The position numbers and the translations under genes are program-made. This document shows, in pieces, positions 1-11,400 of a stretch of DNA of 22,625 nucleotides. A model generated the notes under the pieces. The model ran no database searches. It was not told the origin of the DNA and saw only the letters and a list, made by a program, of their open reading frames with translations. This DNA comes from a virus: IMG/VR virus record IMGVR_UViG_3300020377_000038, positions 1-22,625 of that record. One strand, written 5' to 3'. Numbering within the stretch: position 1 is the first letter of the stretch; each line of letters opens with the position of its first letter.

Positions 1-706
1 CATATAAACTGTTATCATCAACAGCAGTAACAATCTCTTCTTTAACATTGAGTCCTACCCTACATGATGGACGTGGTTCGTATTGATTAAGTATAATTGT
101 CTCTCTTGCTACCTCTACAAAAGTTCCACGAATAAACCATACACCTTGTGTTATTGCAAACGCAGATCCTATTTGTGCAGCATTTGAATTTATTGTGGTT
201 GCAAAATCACTCCCTTCTGTGATCGTGGTGGATCCGTAGGTGAAACTTGATAAGGTTATGAGTGTCTCACCATCTAAGAATGAATCATCTGTAAAATTGT
301 CAGATGACTTTTCATACTTAATATAAAGAGTAGTATGATTTGTTTCTGACGATGAGGCAGACAATACCTTAACACATTGTGCGATGATGCCAGAAGTCTT
401 ACCTTGTATTCTAAGACCAACTAATTTGTCATAGTATAACTCTACAGGAACACCAAAAAATGTAGACTCTACTTTGACACAACTATATTGATTATCAAAT
501 TTGAATACGCCAGGAATCACCATAGATCCCTCTTTGAACATATGTTTACCAAACTTCTCAATCTGTCCCTGTAGGATAGACTGTAGTGTGGTCAGTTCTC
601 TTGCTTGAACTGGTGTGCCAGGTTTGAAAAGAACTTTGTTGAAGTTCTTAGACGAATCAAAATCGTCAAAATATGGACTGACGTTTAAGTTGGTGTTCTG
701 TGGCAT
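1..706 (-). CDS. DUF4815-like tail/baseplate structural protein, 3' end cut by window edge
   Basis: The frame opens with ATG at 706 and stays open to the left edge, giving 235 residues of a longer protein. The N-terminus contains SPYFDDFD, then KNFNKVLFKPGTPVQARELT and LQSILQGQIEKFGKHMF at about residues 10-58. This signature is common to the DUF4815 family of large structural proteins in T4-like cyanophages, where members are thought to be tail-fibre or baseplate-associated. The part after residue 60 is beta-rich and reads like a phage fibre protein. The ATG lies two bases after the gp8 stop codon, so it should be co-transcribed and probably translationally coupled with gp8. Its position after gp8 corresponds to the gp9/gp10 region of T4, but I see no direct similarity to those proteins. 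The family call is from motif recognition; the exact virion position is inferred. Confidence 0.85.
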   Translation of the reverse strand, partial: MPQNTNLNVSPYFDDFDSSKNFNKVLFKPGTPVQARELTTLQSILQGQIEKFGKHMFKEGSMVIPGVFKFDNQYSCVKVESTFFGVPVELYYDKLVGLRIQGKTSGIIAQCVKVLSASSSETNHTTLYIKYEKSSDNFTDDSFLDGETLITLSSFTYGSTTITEGSDFATTINSNAAQIGSAFAITQGVWFIRGTFVEVARETIILNQYEPRPSCRVGLNVKEEIVTAVDDNSLY

Positions 707-708
707 CT

Positions 709-2250
709 TTAGAATTCTAAGATAATTTTGATATCTTCACGTTGGTTAGTCGCTCTTGTAACCTCTGGTCTATGGTCAATATAGATTATATTACCAGAGT
801 ATTTTTTGATCTCTGGATTTGCTAATCCATTATTGTATGTTTGACCAAAATAAAATGTTCTTGCGTTGACTGTTGTTGATACTCCAGTAAAAGTTGTATC
901 TATGGCAAGAGTTTGTGTGCCAGTAGGAGTCGTTACAATAACATCGTTGCTGCCCCCTGTTGGGTTCGCTTGAAACCTATTTAGTTTGTATCCGTAGGTC
1001 GGTTTGGCACCTAAAGAGTCATTTGTAGCAACGGATCTGTCTTGCCAATACTGCAATGTTTTTGTTACAGCATCATATCCAATAATCTTACCTATAGCAG
1101 TAGATCCAACACCCACTGTTTGTATAACATCTCCGTCAGCAGCTACAACTAAACTTGTAGTCGCTGCCCCGACCAATTTTAAACCATACACACCAGACGC
1201 TGATGATGAGGTTAATAAATTTGTGCTACCAAAAGATTGTGGGTTCTCAAGTATACCAATACGAGCAAATTGGTTTCCTGTAGGAAAATCAGGGTTGGTT
1301 ACGTCACTGTTTTCAATACGAGAATAGATAAGAATTTTATTAGCACCCAACTCTCTATAGATATCTGCACCATGACCACCTGGAGGTGGGATGATAACTG
1401 AGAATTGTGATGGCGTACCATTATTTGTCACCACTGAGTCTAGATCCAATGTTGCAAATGAGTACCCTGAACCACCGTTAGTGACCTGAACTGCAGATGG
1501 TTGACCATTGATGAATGTGACAGATGCCAGACCGTCTGATCCATCTCCTCTTATTGGCACACCATTCTTAGTGCCATTGAATGCGTAGGAGGCACCCACG
1601 ACGTTCTCTATAACAATAGTCTCTACTCTACCCTCAACTGCAGAATTCCTTACGTCAGCAACGTCGGTATTATTTGACCAATTAGCAGGCACTGGGATAA
1701 ATTCTGCACTATCAAATTTTATGATATCACTTGGTTTGATAGTATAGAGATATTTCCATACATACCCATCACTTTCAAGTCTAGGTTGTAGATCTGTATG
1801 TGTGGGTTCCTCCAATGATATAACCCCTGCACCACTATTGGATGGTGCTGCTCCATTGTATATGCACTCATAGACTCTAAAGTCTGAGTTCATAACATAG
1901 AAGTTTGTATTGTATAGAGAGGTAGAACTGGTCTGTGGTGATAGATTGTCTATACTATAATCATGTCTATACATCTCAAATATAGTACCACTTGACCAAG
2001 TAATTTTTTTGATTACTCTTAGTACATCAGTGGATGTAATTTTTTTGGCAGATATTAGAGTATCATAAATGTCATCATGCTCATCAAAATTATCGATAGG
2101 TGCTGGAGTGTTAGTATTCCAATCAGATGCAACCGAGGTTGCGTTTGGTAAACCTATGAAAACATAATAACTATTGTCGCTAGTGGATATTCCACTAACA
2201 AAGTTAGTCGCATTTAGAACTCTAATCTGATCGGTTATGACAGCTGGCAT
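709..2250 (-). CDS. gp8: gp8-like baseplate wedge protein
   Basis: This 513-residue protein resembles T4 gp8, a subunit of the baseplate wedge. The best landmark is ESDGYVWKYLYTIKPSD at residues 159-175, which matches the GDGYVWEYLFEIPPD segment of T4 gp8. It is preceded by a short YECIYNG strand (about 127-133), also found in gp8. T4 gp8 is 334 residues, so this protein is much longer. The extra length lies mainly after residue 190 and includes a glycine-rich module (GSGYSFA near 262) like modules in the two large upstream proteins. The start ATG at 2250 is 34 bases past the stop of the upstream gene, the largest gap in this structural operon. A late-promoter-like box lies in that gap, and no convincing Shine-Dalgarno sequence is visible. 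The downstream DUF4815 gene follows after two bases. Confidence 0.88.
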   Translation of the reverse strand: MPAVITDQIRVLNATNFVSGISTSDNSYYVFIGLPNATSVASDWNTNTPAPIDNFDEHDDIYDTLISAKKITSTDVLRVIKKITWSSGTIFEMYRHDYSIDNLSPQTSSTSLYNTNFYVMNSDFRVYECIYNGAAPSNSGAGVISLEEPTHTDLQPRLESDGYVWKYLYTIKPSDIIKFDSAEFIPVPANWSNNTDVADVRNSAVEGRVETIVIENVVGASYAFNGTKNGVPIRGDGSDGLASVTFINGQPSAVQVTNGGSGYSFATLDLDSVVTNNGTPSQFSVIIPPPGGHGADIYRELGANKILIYSRIENSDVTNPDFPTGNQFARIGILENPQSFGSTNLLTSSSASGVYGLKLVGAATTSLVVAADGDVIQTVGVGSTAIGKIIGYDAVTKTLQYWQDRSVATNDSLGAKPTYGYKLNRFQANPTGGSNDVIVTTPTGTQTLAIDTTFTGVSTTVNARTFYFGQTYNNGLANPEIKKYSGNIIYIDHRPEVTRATNQREDIKIILEF

Positions 2251-2281
2251 TATTTAAATCCGAAAATTAGCTCGTAATTGT

Positions 2282-2289
2282 TATTTATG
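2282..2289 (-). promoter_or_regulatory. Late-promoter-like box (CATAAATA) upstream of gp8
   Basis: The minus strand reads CATAAATA here, matching the NATAAATA late-promoter motif described for T4-like cyanophages (TATAAATA in T4). It overlaps the stop codon of the upstream gene and would start transcription near 2276, leaving a leader of about 26 bases before the gp8 ATG at 2250. It sits in the only sizeable gap of the structural operon, which favours function, but an eight-base AT-rich word can occur by chance. Confidence 0.5.
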
Positions 2290-5200
2290 TGTAATCCAGT
2301 AGTAATTTTGTTGACCTCTGGATTGTTGGGGCAGTTGTTAGACCTGTTAGTCCATTGAGTGTATTTGCTGTGAACGCCAATCCGACAGTTCCTGTTGAGA
2401 ACTTTGCCCAACTGTAATGTCCATAGAAGCAATCAAATCCTGAACTTAGTCCCACAGCGTTGATACCATGACCTGATGCAATCTCAGTTGATACCCTAAT
2501 AGTTTGACCAGATCCAACCCTTGCTATGTCGCTCACTTGGAATACCCCATCAAGTGCAACAGTGGTAATACCAATGGTGGTTGCTCCATTGTTTGATTTT
2601 GCAGTGACACCATTTCCAATTGTGGATCTGCTTATAACAAAGTAATCACCCGTTCCTATACCAGTTTCTGTAAACCCACCAAACTTATTGTCTCTTAGAA
2701 CAGAATTAGGAGGTATAGAAAACTCAAATTGTATTCCTTTTGCTGTCACCCCTATGCCAACTACATCTCCGTAGTCACCATCCAGTGTTGCTCCACTTAT
2801 ATCTTTGATTGGATTTATAAATCCTGTGGTGCCAAAACCAGTATTGTTTTTGTTAGTGTCAACTATACGAACTCCAAAACTTGTGGTATTGGGATCCTCA
2901 GTTTTTGTAAATGCAACTATACCACCTTTCGCATATACTACAGTGTCTGTTGTCGCCACATCTGCGATGATGTTGGATGCAGGGAATACCTGACCTGCAT
3001 ATAAACCTCTTGCCTTACTTACCTTAATACCATCAATTATTTTATCATGCTGTTGTTTTCTCCACGTGACTGGTCTCTGTGGATTCTTGACATCTGATAT
3101 ACCTTGACCTTTGTATATTGTTGTTTGTAATGTATCTCTAGATACTGTCTCCCTTATAGTCCTAGGATCTTGTGTAAGTATTGATGTATTAGATGGTGGT
3201 GTATTGATTGTCACAATATCACCCTTCATAATTGTCTCCACTGCCTGTGCAGTACCTACATCTGCATCAGTGCCACGATAGAACAACACTTGTAATGACG
3301 ATCCCGAAGCAGGTGGTTCTGAAAATCTTATTTGTGTGCCACCTGTAAACGTATACGCTTTGCCAGGTTTCTGCATAACATCATTGATGAATATAACCAA
3401 CACATCATCAAGACTTATTGGATTACCACTTGGTTTCTCAATACTGACAGGTGTTCCATTCTCCGTTATTGTAAATTGTGTCCTACTACCATTGAATAAA
3501 TTAGAGAAATCGTCTAATATTTGGAACTTACCCAATACCCACCCTGCAAATTTGTCATCAGATGTGGAGGTGACAGTAAACTGTGCAGGTGTGTGTGGTT
3601 CTCTTGTAGGTATGCCAGATATTGTCAAGGTCTCACCAACAGTGTATCCATATCCCGTATTTGTCAGTATAGGTTCTGATACACTGCCAGCAGCACTAAC
3701 AGTTATTGTGACAGAGGCACCTATACCAGTGTTAGCACTCACAAGTTTTATGTCATCATACCCGTATGGTGAGTCAAACACGAGTTGTGGCACGTTAGTA
3801 TGTGTGTAACCTGCACCAGCTGTGCCCATAGTGACAGTTTTTATATTACCATCTTGAATAGAAAATGTGCCTGCAGCATTTGTTGTAGGATTGCCTCCCC
3901 TTACTTTTACTTTGAAACTTGTAGAGGCACTCCTATACCCTGACCCAGTGAATCCCATTGCCACGGTTATGGTGCCGAACCCTGACACAACAGCAGTTCC
4001 AAATCCAGTTTGTAGTTGTTGGTATCCTATTCCTTGTGTGTTTCCTAGACCAGATATTATACCTCTTCTTGGTAGTCTGTTTGCGTTTACATCAGATGTG
4101 CTGTATACCTCAGTTAGACCTGCTATATCATTACCAGTAAATCTTATAGATGTGATACCAGTGGAAGACACGTATTCATAATCAATCTCAGGTTTTTGAA
4201 AAGTATTGTTTAGTAGAACAACACCAAAATCAGATGTTATACCAGTGATGTTAGAACCACCACTCTTCATAGTGAAGGTTTTTGCTATGCCAGTAAAACC
4301 ATCAGACAAATCGTCAAGTAAAAAATTACCTGAGTAATCAGACCTTATAAAACTCCTACCTTGAAACTCACTACCATCGACTATGTCTGCAACAAGGAGA
4401 TTGTGAGTTCCTATCCCTGCTGATGTAAGCGTAATACCAATACCAGTAACTGCATCACCTTTTGTGTTTGCGAAAGAAAAATTATTGGTTGCATTCTTGA
4501 TTATAAAATAATCTCTGTTACCTACAAGTGGTGCAGGTGGTGTAATTGACCTAAGTTTTACCTGTGTGCCTGTCTCAAATACCTCTGTCAATGCTGAAAA
4601 TTTATTACCAACTACGTCAATAGATGCAGAAGATACACCAATAGTTTGACGTGTGCCACCAAAAGGAACGTCTGCAAAATGTATTTTATTTTGTCGTATT
4701 TGATAGTCACCTCTTAATTGTGTGACTGCAACGTTACCCGTATGTGGTTCCTCAAAGGTTCCTAACCATGCTCTGTCAAGCAATACGTTGTTTGGCATGG
4801 TACCAAAACCTATGACTTGTATTCTACATATCTCGTTCCCTATCTTAACCATGTCATATTGTTTGAACCCTCTTATATCGCTAAATCTTACCTCCCTATT
4901 CAACATTGTATTTGCAGTTGTTGTCGCTGTTCCAGTTGTTATTATGGGAGACTGAATAACATTGTCAATAGCAACAATCACTTTGGTGTCAAGTTTCTGT
5001 GATGTGAATCTGTGTGTAGACCCCACACCCACTGTAGTCAATCCTATAGGGTCATTTGAGATAGCAAGTGATTTACTTGCAGCGAGTTTGAATCTATCCT
5101 CGTCAACCTTTATAACAAATACTGATGATGGAAGAGAAGTATCTGCACCAATACCACTACTGTTATGATCAATACCTATCGCCTTATTACCACCTGTATC

Positions 5201-5401
5201 ATATGTCAATTCCTCACCTGTCACATAAAAATGATTCTTTATAACAAAAGTATCTGAACTGACAATAACTTTTGTCGTGCTGCCTGCATCAAACTCGTGA
5301 GAAAAAATAGGATCTCCCTTATGAGTCAAATTAAATGACCTTTGGAAACTCTCAGTTTCGGTATTGAATTGTTTATTGACGGATGCTAGTTGAAATGACA
5401 T
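2285..5401 (-). CDS. Large tail/baseplate structural protein (1038 aa) with repeated modules
   Basis: A structural protein of the type found next to gp6 and gp8 in marine T4-like phages; it has no obvious T4 counterpart. Residues about 155-240 (NTMLNREVRFSD, then AWLGTFEEPH and GDYQIRQNKIHFADVPFGG) match a segment seen in many cyanophage tail proteins. A module with the pattern DDFSxxFNGSxTxFxxTxNG...VLVxIND.MQKP...YxFxGGTxIxF occurs at about 630-712 (FYRGTDADV ends it). A divergent copy is at about 358-425. Glycine-rich GSGY/GAGY/GYGY turns lie between them. The C-terminus carries FDCFYGHYSWAKFS near residue 990-1003, another common ending motif. The ATG overlaps the previous stop by one base (TAATG) with no clear Shine-Dalgarno, so translation is probably coupled. 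The virion role is inferred from position and style; enzymatic activity is not suggested. Confidence 0.8.
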   Translation of the reverse strand: MSFQLASVNKQFNTETESFQRSFNLTHKGDPIFSHEFDAGSTTKVIVSSDTFVIKNHFYVTGEELTYDTGGNKAIGIDHNSSGIGADTSLPSSVFVIKVDEDRFKLAASKSLAISNDPIGLTTVGVGSTHRFTSQKLDTKVIVAIDNVIQSPIITTGTATTTANTMLNREVRFSDIRGFKQYDMVKIGNEICRIQVIGFGTMPNNVLLDRAWLGTFEEPHTGNVAVTQLRGDYQIRQNKIHFADVPFGGTRQTIGVSSASIDVVGNKFSALTEVFETGTQVKLRSITPPAPLVGNRDYFIIKNATNNFSFANTKGDAVTGIGITLTSAGIGTHNLLVADIVDGSEFQGRSFIRSDYSGNFLLDDLSDGFTGIAKTFTMKSGGSNITGITSDFGVVLLNNTFQKPEIDYEYVSSTGITSIRFTGNDIAGLTEVYSTSDVNANRLPRRGIISGLGNTQGIGYQQLQTGFGTAVVSGFGTITVAMGFTGSGYRSASTSFKVKVRGGNPTTNAAGTFSIQDGNIKTVTMGTAGAGYTHTNVPQLVFDSPYGYDDIKLVSANTGIGASVTITVSAAGSVSEPILTNTGYGYTVGETLTISGIPTREPHTPAQFTVTSTSDDKFAGWVLGKFQILDDFSNLFNGSRTQFTITENGTPVSIEKPSGNPISLDDVLVIFINDVMQKPGKAYTFTGGTQIRFSEPPASGSSLQVLFYRGTDADVGTAQAVETIMKGDIVTINTPPSNTSILTQDPRTIRETVSRDTLQTTIYKGQGISDVKNPQRPVTWRKQQHDKIIDGIKVSKARGLYAGQVFPASNIIADVATTDTVVYAKGGIVAFTKTEDPNTTSFGVRIVDTNKNNTGFGTTGFINPIKDISGATLDGDYGDVVGIGVTAKGIQFEFSIPPNSVLRDNKFGGFTETGIGTGDYFVISRSTIGNGVTAKSNNGATTIGITTVALDGVFQVSDIARVGSGQTIRVSTEIASGHGINAVGLSSGFDCFYGHYSWAKFSTGTVGLAFTANTLNGLTGLTTAPTIQRSTKLLLDYT

Positions 5402-8400
5402 TAGTAATTGAAAGTTGCGTCAGACGCTACAGCGTCGGGTTTGTCAATCTTAAGTTCAGCAACCCTTATGGTGTATGCCTTGTTAGCGACTGGTGTAAAT
5501 CTTAATTGTGTATTATTTCCTAATATATGTATGCCAGTATTATCGATATTACGTTTTTCTGAATCTGCCGTAAACAGATTATTGTACTTACTGAAGTTAG
5601 CATTACCACCAAATGAGTTTGCTGCAATGTTAAACACAGAGTATTCATCGTCTGTTGTGTTGTGAATCTCTATATGATACTTACAGGTTGTATAATTGTC
5701 ATATGATTTATTAGATATAATCTGTGGATTTGGTGTACCAGATATAGGAGCGATTGTTGTAAATGTACCGTCAAGTTCTGTGTCACCAATAATATATGAA
5801 CCAACTATACCAGTATTGGCATGTGTTTGTGCAACACCCACGGAACGTGACAATGCTGTAACTGTCACAGCAACACCGACGGGTGATGTGTGTCTTAGTT
5901 TCAATGTGTTTGATAACATGTTTACTTGGAACGTACCGACATCAGTGTCAGCGTCCATTTTACCATAATTGGTAAACAACACTTTATTATTTCCGTCGGC
6001 TAACCATGTAAACTCGTCGATTTCTTTTTCAAAACCTGGCGATCTTGCTGCTACCAAAATACTACCTGATTTGTACATAGTAGCATCGATTGCGTCAACT
6101 TCCTGTACCACTGCTGATCCAAAAGTATTCAAGGTTACAGTCTTGCCTTTGTATTCTTGGAATCCAAATGAGGTAGAACCCACACCAACACCATGTGTCA
6201 ATATCTCCTTATGGAATGTGATATCATATGCAAATGATGAGTTGTTAGGTACAAACAATACACTCGCAAGAGGTCCTGATGTCTCAGTTACAAACTCACC
6301 CAACTCTTTTCCATCAGACAAGACGTTGTATGTGTTCAAGTAAGCATCTACACCGTCATGGAATACTACAAACTCTGTATATTGTGTTGCGTTGACAGAT
6401 ATACCCAACGCTGTATCAAGAACGACCTGTGCATAATATTTGACAGCGTTTATACCATCACTGCTAGGACCTCCTGTCAACATGTCAAAAGTGTCTAACT
6501 CAACCGATCTGATAAGGTTAGGATCTGAGTAGAACTGTGGACTCAAATCATCTATCTCTAATACTCTGTTTGTGTTGCAAATTATAGCATCACCAAATCT
6601 ACCAGATGTAAATGATATTTCATCACTCACTGAATTAAACTCATCTGTGTTCTCAGTTACAAGGTCGAATTGATGATTATCGTGTATAGATGCTTGTGCA
6701 TCTATAACAACAACATTACCTGCTGCTGATGATATTCCAGCAACTACAGGTGCTGAGGATGGCACTGAGTTGATAAGTAGATCGGAGTGTTTTTTAAATC
6801 CTGATATATGTGCAAGTGAGTCTACAGGTTCACTCCATGATGCTATACCAACTGTACTCTTGAGTGAGTAAGAGAAGTTTTGATAATAATCATTATCTTG
6901 TATTCTTTGATAGAAGTCAGATAATTTTCCTGTGTCTTTCTCAAACCCAAATGGTTTTTCTATTGAACTATCAAGTTTAAAATGTCCTGTGTATTCTTGT
7001 GTAGACTCTATGGTGCCACCTGCAGTAGAGAACTTACCTCTTATTACATCACCTGTATTGAATCCTACTAAGTTGTTAATACGTAAAACATTACGAGTCT
7101 TACCAACACCTTTGACAACCTCGGCAACACCACCACCTGAACTTGTTACTGGTTCACCATTAAGGAAAGTGCTCTCTACAAGGTTGACCTTAAATTTTGC
7201 AAGATCCTCATCTCTTGTAACTGTTCCAAACTTACCTTTGTCATGTGTGCCTAGGTCTTTTGATACTTTGTATTGTATTGTTGCCCCATTAACATTACCA
7301 AAGTTTGTGGTGACACCTGTGAGAGTAAATGATTGGAACTCAAAATCAGAAGAGTTGAATCCATTCCCTGTTGCCACACCCACATTTTCTACAAATACTT
7401 TATCGCCAACCTTGAAAGGTATTGGCACTGCTGTAGTAAATCCTGTTATCGGAGTTTGTAATCTCAAAGTTACAGTCCCTGCAGAATAAATTGCACTTAC
7501 TATACCTACACCATTACTATTGTCAATCGCATATAATTCTACGTCTCCTGTGCTAAGGTTACCACCACCACTTACAATCTTAACACCTGTGACAGATCCA
7601 CCTGTCATCTCTGCCTCAAATTGTGCGTCAAGATTTACTGAGTTTGTCTTACTATTATAAATTGCAAAGTTTGGTGCACTTAGATAGTTTCTACCTGTAG
7701 AGGTAATTGCAACACTACCTACTGCAAAGTTATCTTTCAAGAACACAACTTGTGGGACTGCTGCCTGTGGTCTGAGGGTAGCATCAGATGGATAATCATA
7801 TCCAAATTCAACAATGTCAACTTTGTCTATAGCACCTATGTCACTACCAAATGCCTTCAAGTTTGCTGAGGTTCCAGTTGTTGATGCAACTGCCACCTCT
7901 GGTGTGTCAATGTAAGATTGACCACCTGCCTCAAGAAGAACACGTGATATACCACCTGTTATGTTAGTTGATGTTGTTGTGTAATCTATTTGTGATTCAC
8001 TTGTATAACCAACCACCTCAGGTAAGTCAAATATGTTGAATGTAAATGTATTACTTGTTGTGGTTGTTATGGTGTGTTTGCCAGTAAATTTACTGTTATT
8101 CACAAATATCTTACCAAAATCTTTAATGTTCTTATCAATCTCTATGTCTTTTGTATTCTGTAATGGTAAGAATTTGTAGTACAAGACATCAGGAACCTGA
8201 TTGTTAAATTTAATGCTTGTAAATGAATCTGGATTGCCAGGTATGCCACTCTCTTGTACCTCTGTCTCAGAAACACCTGACCCTACAAATGGTTTGTTGA
8301 AATTTGAATCTAAGAAAAACTTAAGTTTAGTATTTTCTAGAGATGAATCTGATGTGTCAACCTTAAGCGTTGTGCCATCTGTAAGTGGTAATGGTGGGTT

Positions 8401-11400
8401 TACAGATGATCCTATGCTTATAAATCTTGTGCCAGGATCATATATTGCAGTCACAGAACTCGTTGCAGCAGACACCACTGTCATGTCAATCTCATCATTT
8501 GGTCTAAAGGTATGATCTACATTGGTGGTCGCTACGACGTTTATTATTCTTACTGTTGCTGTAATTTCACCCTTCTGCGTCGTAAATGAGTGTGTGTTGC
8601 CTATGCCTGTATTACCTGAATACATGACTCTTTGTAAGTCAGATCCAATACCACTCTGAGTGGTAACAATACCAATTAAATCATTGTTTATTTTTTGTAC
8701 AAATACCTCAGGTGGTAACGGTCTTCTAAATGTCACGTTAACACGCTTCATGGCATCAGTTTGATACGTGAGGGACGTGCCTGCACCTGGCGAATACGCT
8801 ACCCTATCACCAGTCTTGAATGGGTGGTTAGGTAGATATATTGATCTTGTTGGTATAAACTTTTGCTTTGTCTCGTTATTGTGGAATGCCACAAGTTGAT
8901 TACCACCTCTGCCTGCCACAGTAACTGTTGTGCCTATACCTACTCCAAAAGTGCTTCCTGTTCCAACCACAGACTCTGCGTTGAAGAAGTAAGACTCATC
9001 TAAAGGAGTGATAAGATCAGAGACCCCACTTAAGTTATAAGTAAATTCTTTTTCTATTCTTGATATCTTTGATCCAAACGTATGTGCGATAGCAATAGTT
9101 CCATTCTGCTTTCTTATCATCTCGACTCTATTATTTTGCACATCAAAGTTTACAATTTTTAATTGCTCAGAACCTATACCCACTATATCGTTGATTCTAA
9201 ATTTATAATCACTCAATACATCAGGTAACCACTCATTCAATATCACACTTGTAGTCAAACCAAAAGTATTCATCGTCATACCAATACCAGACGATACCTC
9301 TGGCACATTGATTTGTGCTTTTGTTGCTAGGGCACTATGAGTTGTTGAAGATATACCAAGAATCTCCACCACTGCTCTGTCAGGTATGCTATGGGGGAAA
9401 GTGGTGATACCAGTGACTAAATTGTTCTTAACAACAAGGGTTGTGTTGGGATGAGTTACGACACTTGACGTAAATGTTGAGATGCTAGGTCCTGTGATAT
9501 TTGTAACCCTACCTATTGCACCAAATCCACCTGTATCCTTATTATCAAACGTTAATTTATCTCCTACTTTATAATTCTTACCCACAAGTATTACATCTAC
9601 TCTCTCAACAGATCCTGTTCTTGTTTTTATAATCTTAGAGTTAATGTCTGTATTTTTATTAGAATTGCTTACAAACTCATACTCAGGAATATTGTATGGT
9701 AGTGTGTTTCTAACAAGATTCAATGACACAGGGTCAGTGTCTTGTGAGTTGTCATCTATATTGAATTGATCTGGTTTGGAATGATATGAATCACCAACAA
9801 TATATGGGAACACAGGTCTCCTTACACCGTTAAATGGTGATGTAGGGTTGTTAATTGGTGTTGCCTCTACAGTGGTGTAGTATGCATATACTCCATTAGG
9901 ATATTCAGGTGTAGCAGCAAATCTACCGTTGTGTTCATCTAAATCACCTACACCATCAACGTAAGTAAAGTCCTCAACAAAGAACCCTGCAGGGTATTTT
10001 GTAATACTAGGACCGTCAACTCTTTGACTTGCAAGTTTAGTGTAACCAGACTCAAGATATTTTATCGCCCCGTCCACAACAGCGTAAGGTCCGTAAATTG
10101 GATGACCATCATATGCCCAACCTATGATAGGTGAATGATCTTGTCCAAAATCTTCAAGATAATCACGTAGTCTTCTAGGTGCATAGTAGTTTACGTATGG
10201 ATTACCATTATCAGGATTTGTTATATTCTCAAAGAACCCATCATCATCTTTTACATCTCCAAATCTAGCAAATCTATCAACCTGATTTACTGTCCACTTC
10301 TTGATAACACTGGAGAATATTGCATCTTGACCTGGCGTTGCTGCCCTTGCTGTTGTTTGTGCTTGCGTATAGTTTGCACCCTTTTCAATTATGTCAATAG
10401 ATGTTATGGTGCCTCCACTGACGTTTGCTTTTGCCTTACAACCAACACCATCACCTGATATTATTATGTCTGGGGTGCTGAAGAAATTCTCTCCCCCATC
10501 TTTTATAATGATTTGATCTATTCTGCCATTTACAACAAAGGGTTGTAGAAATGCCTTCTGACCTATGGTGGTTTCTATAACTGGTTTGTAGTTATCGTTG
10601 ATAACTGTAGAACCATAATCACTACCTTTATCATAAACGTGCACAGCGTTTATCCTACCTCTTATGATAGGTGTTGCTGTAGCGTTAGATGTGGTGATAC
10701 CTTGTCTTCCATCTATTGTTATTGATATGGGTGGGTCTTGGAATACATGCACTCCTAAACCATTATTTGTAAGACTGATAGGTGTGGTATCTGTTTTATT
10801 AGAGGCAAGTCTGAAAGAATTGTTGTCTACCTTTCTTACAAAGTATTCTGTATTGTTTGTCAATCCACCAATGGCACTATTCACAGTGCCTATTGATGAA
10901 TATTTTATAACTTCATTTTCAGAAAATCCATGATTGTCGATATTGATTAAGTTTATAAATGTGTTTATACCAACTGTTGTTGTCCTTACTTCTCTGTTCT
11001 TAAATAGTCCACTATTCTCTACTTCTACTCTATCTACCTTTTGTCTTCTTGCAGTGGTCTTAAACCTTTGCAACCCTCCACCATTGATTGTTAAATTTAT
11101 TGTTCCTACACCTGCAAGTGCTTTTGTTCTGGATTCTGATATGTGAATATTAAAATCATCTATCTTCACTACAAAGTATGGAGCAGTATCAATCAAAGTG
11201 CCAGGTGTCACTCCAATACCGATAGTGCTACTGCCATTAGCGTCATATATTATCTCCTCACCATTTTTTAACCCATGTGGCGACGTAAATACAAATCTAT
11301 CAGTCGCAGTATTGACAACTGAACCTGCAGAAGTAGAGTCAAACTCCACAACCTGATGATCAATTCGCATTTTTGCTTTTAAAATCGCAGTATCATTATT

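Noticed and set aside
2250-2432. A 60-codon minus-strand frame between gp8 and the 1038-residue gene
   Set aside because: It lies almost wholly inside the 3' end of the 1038-residue gene in another frame, and that gene ends in a recognisable GHYSWAKF-type C-terminus. The small frame shows no family pattern.
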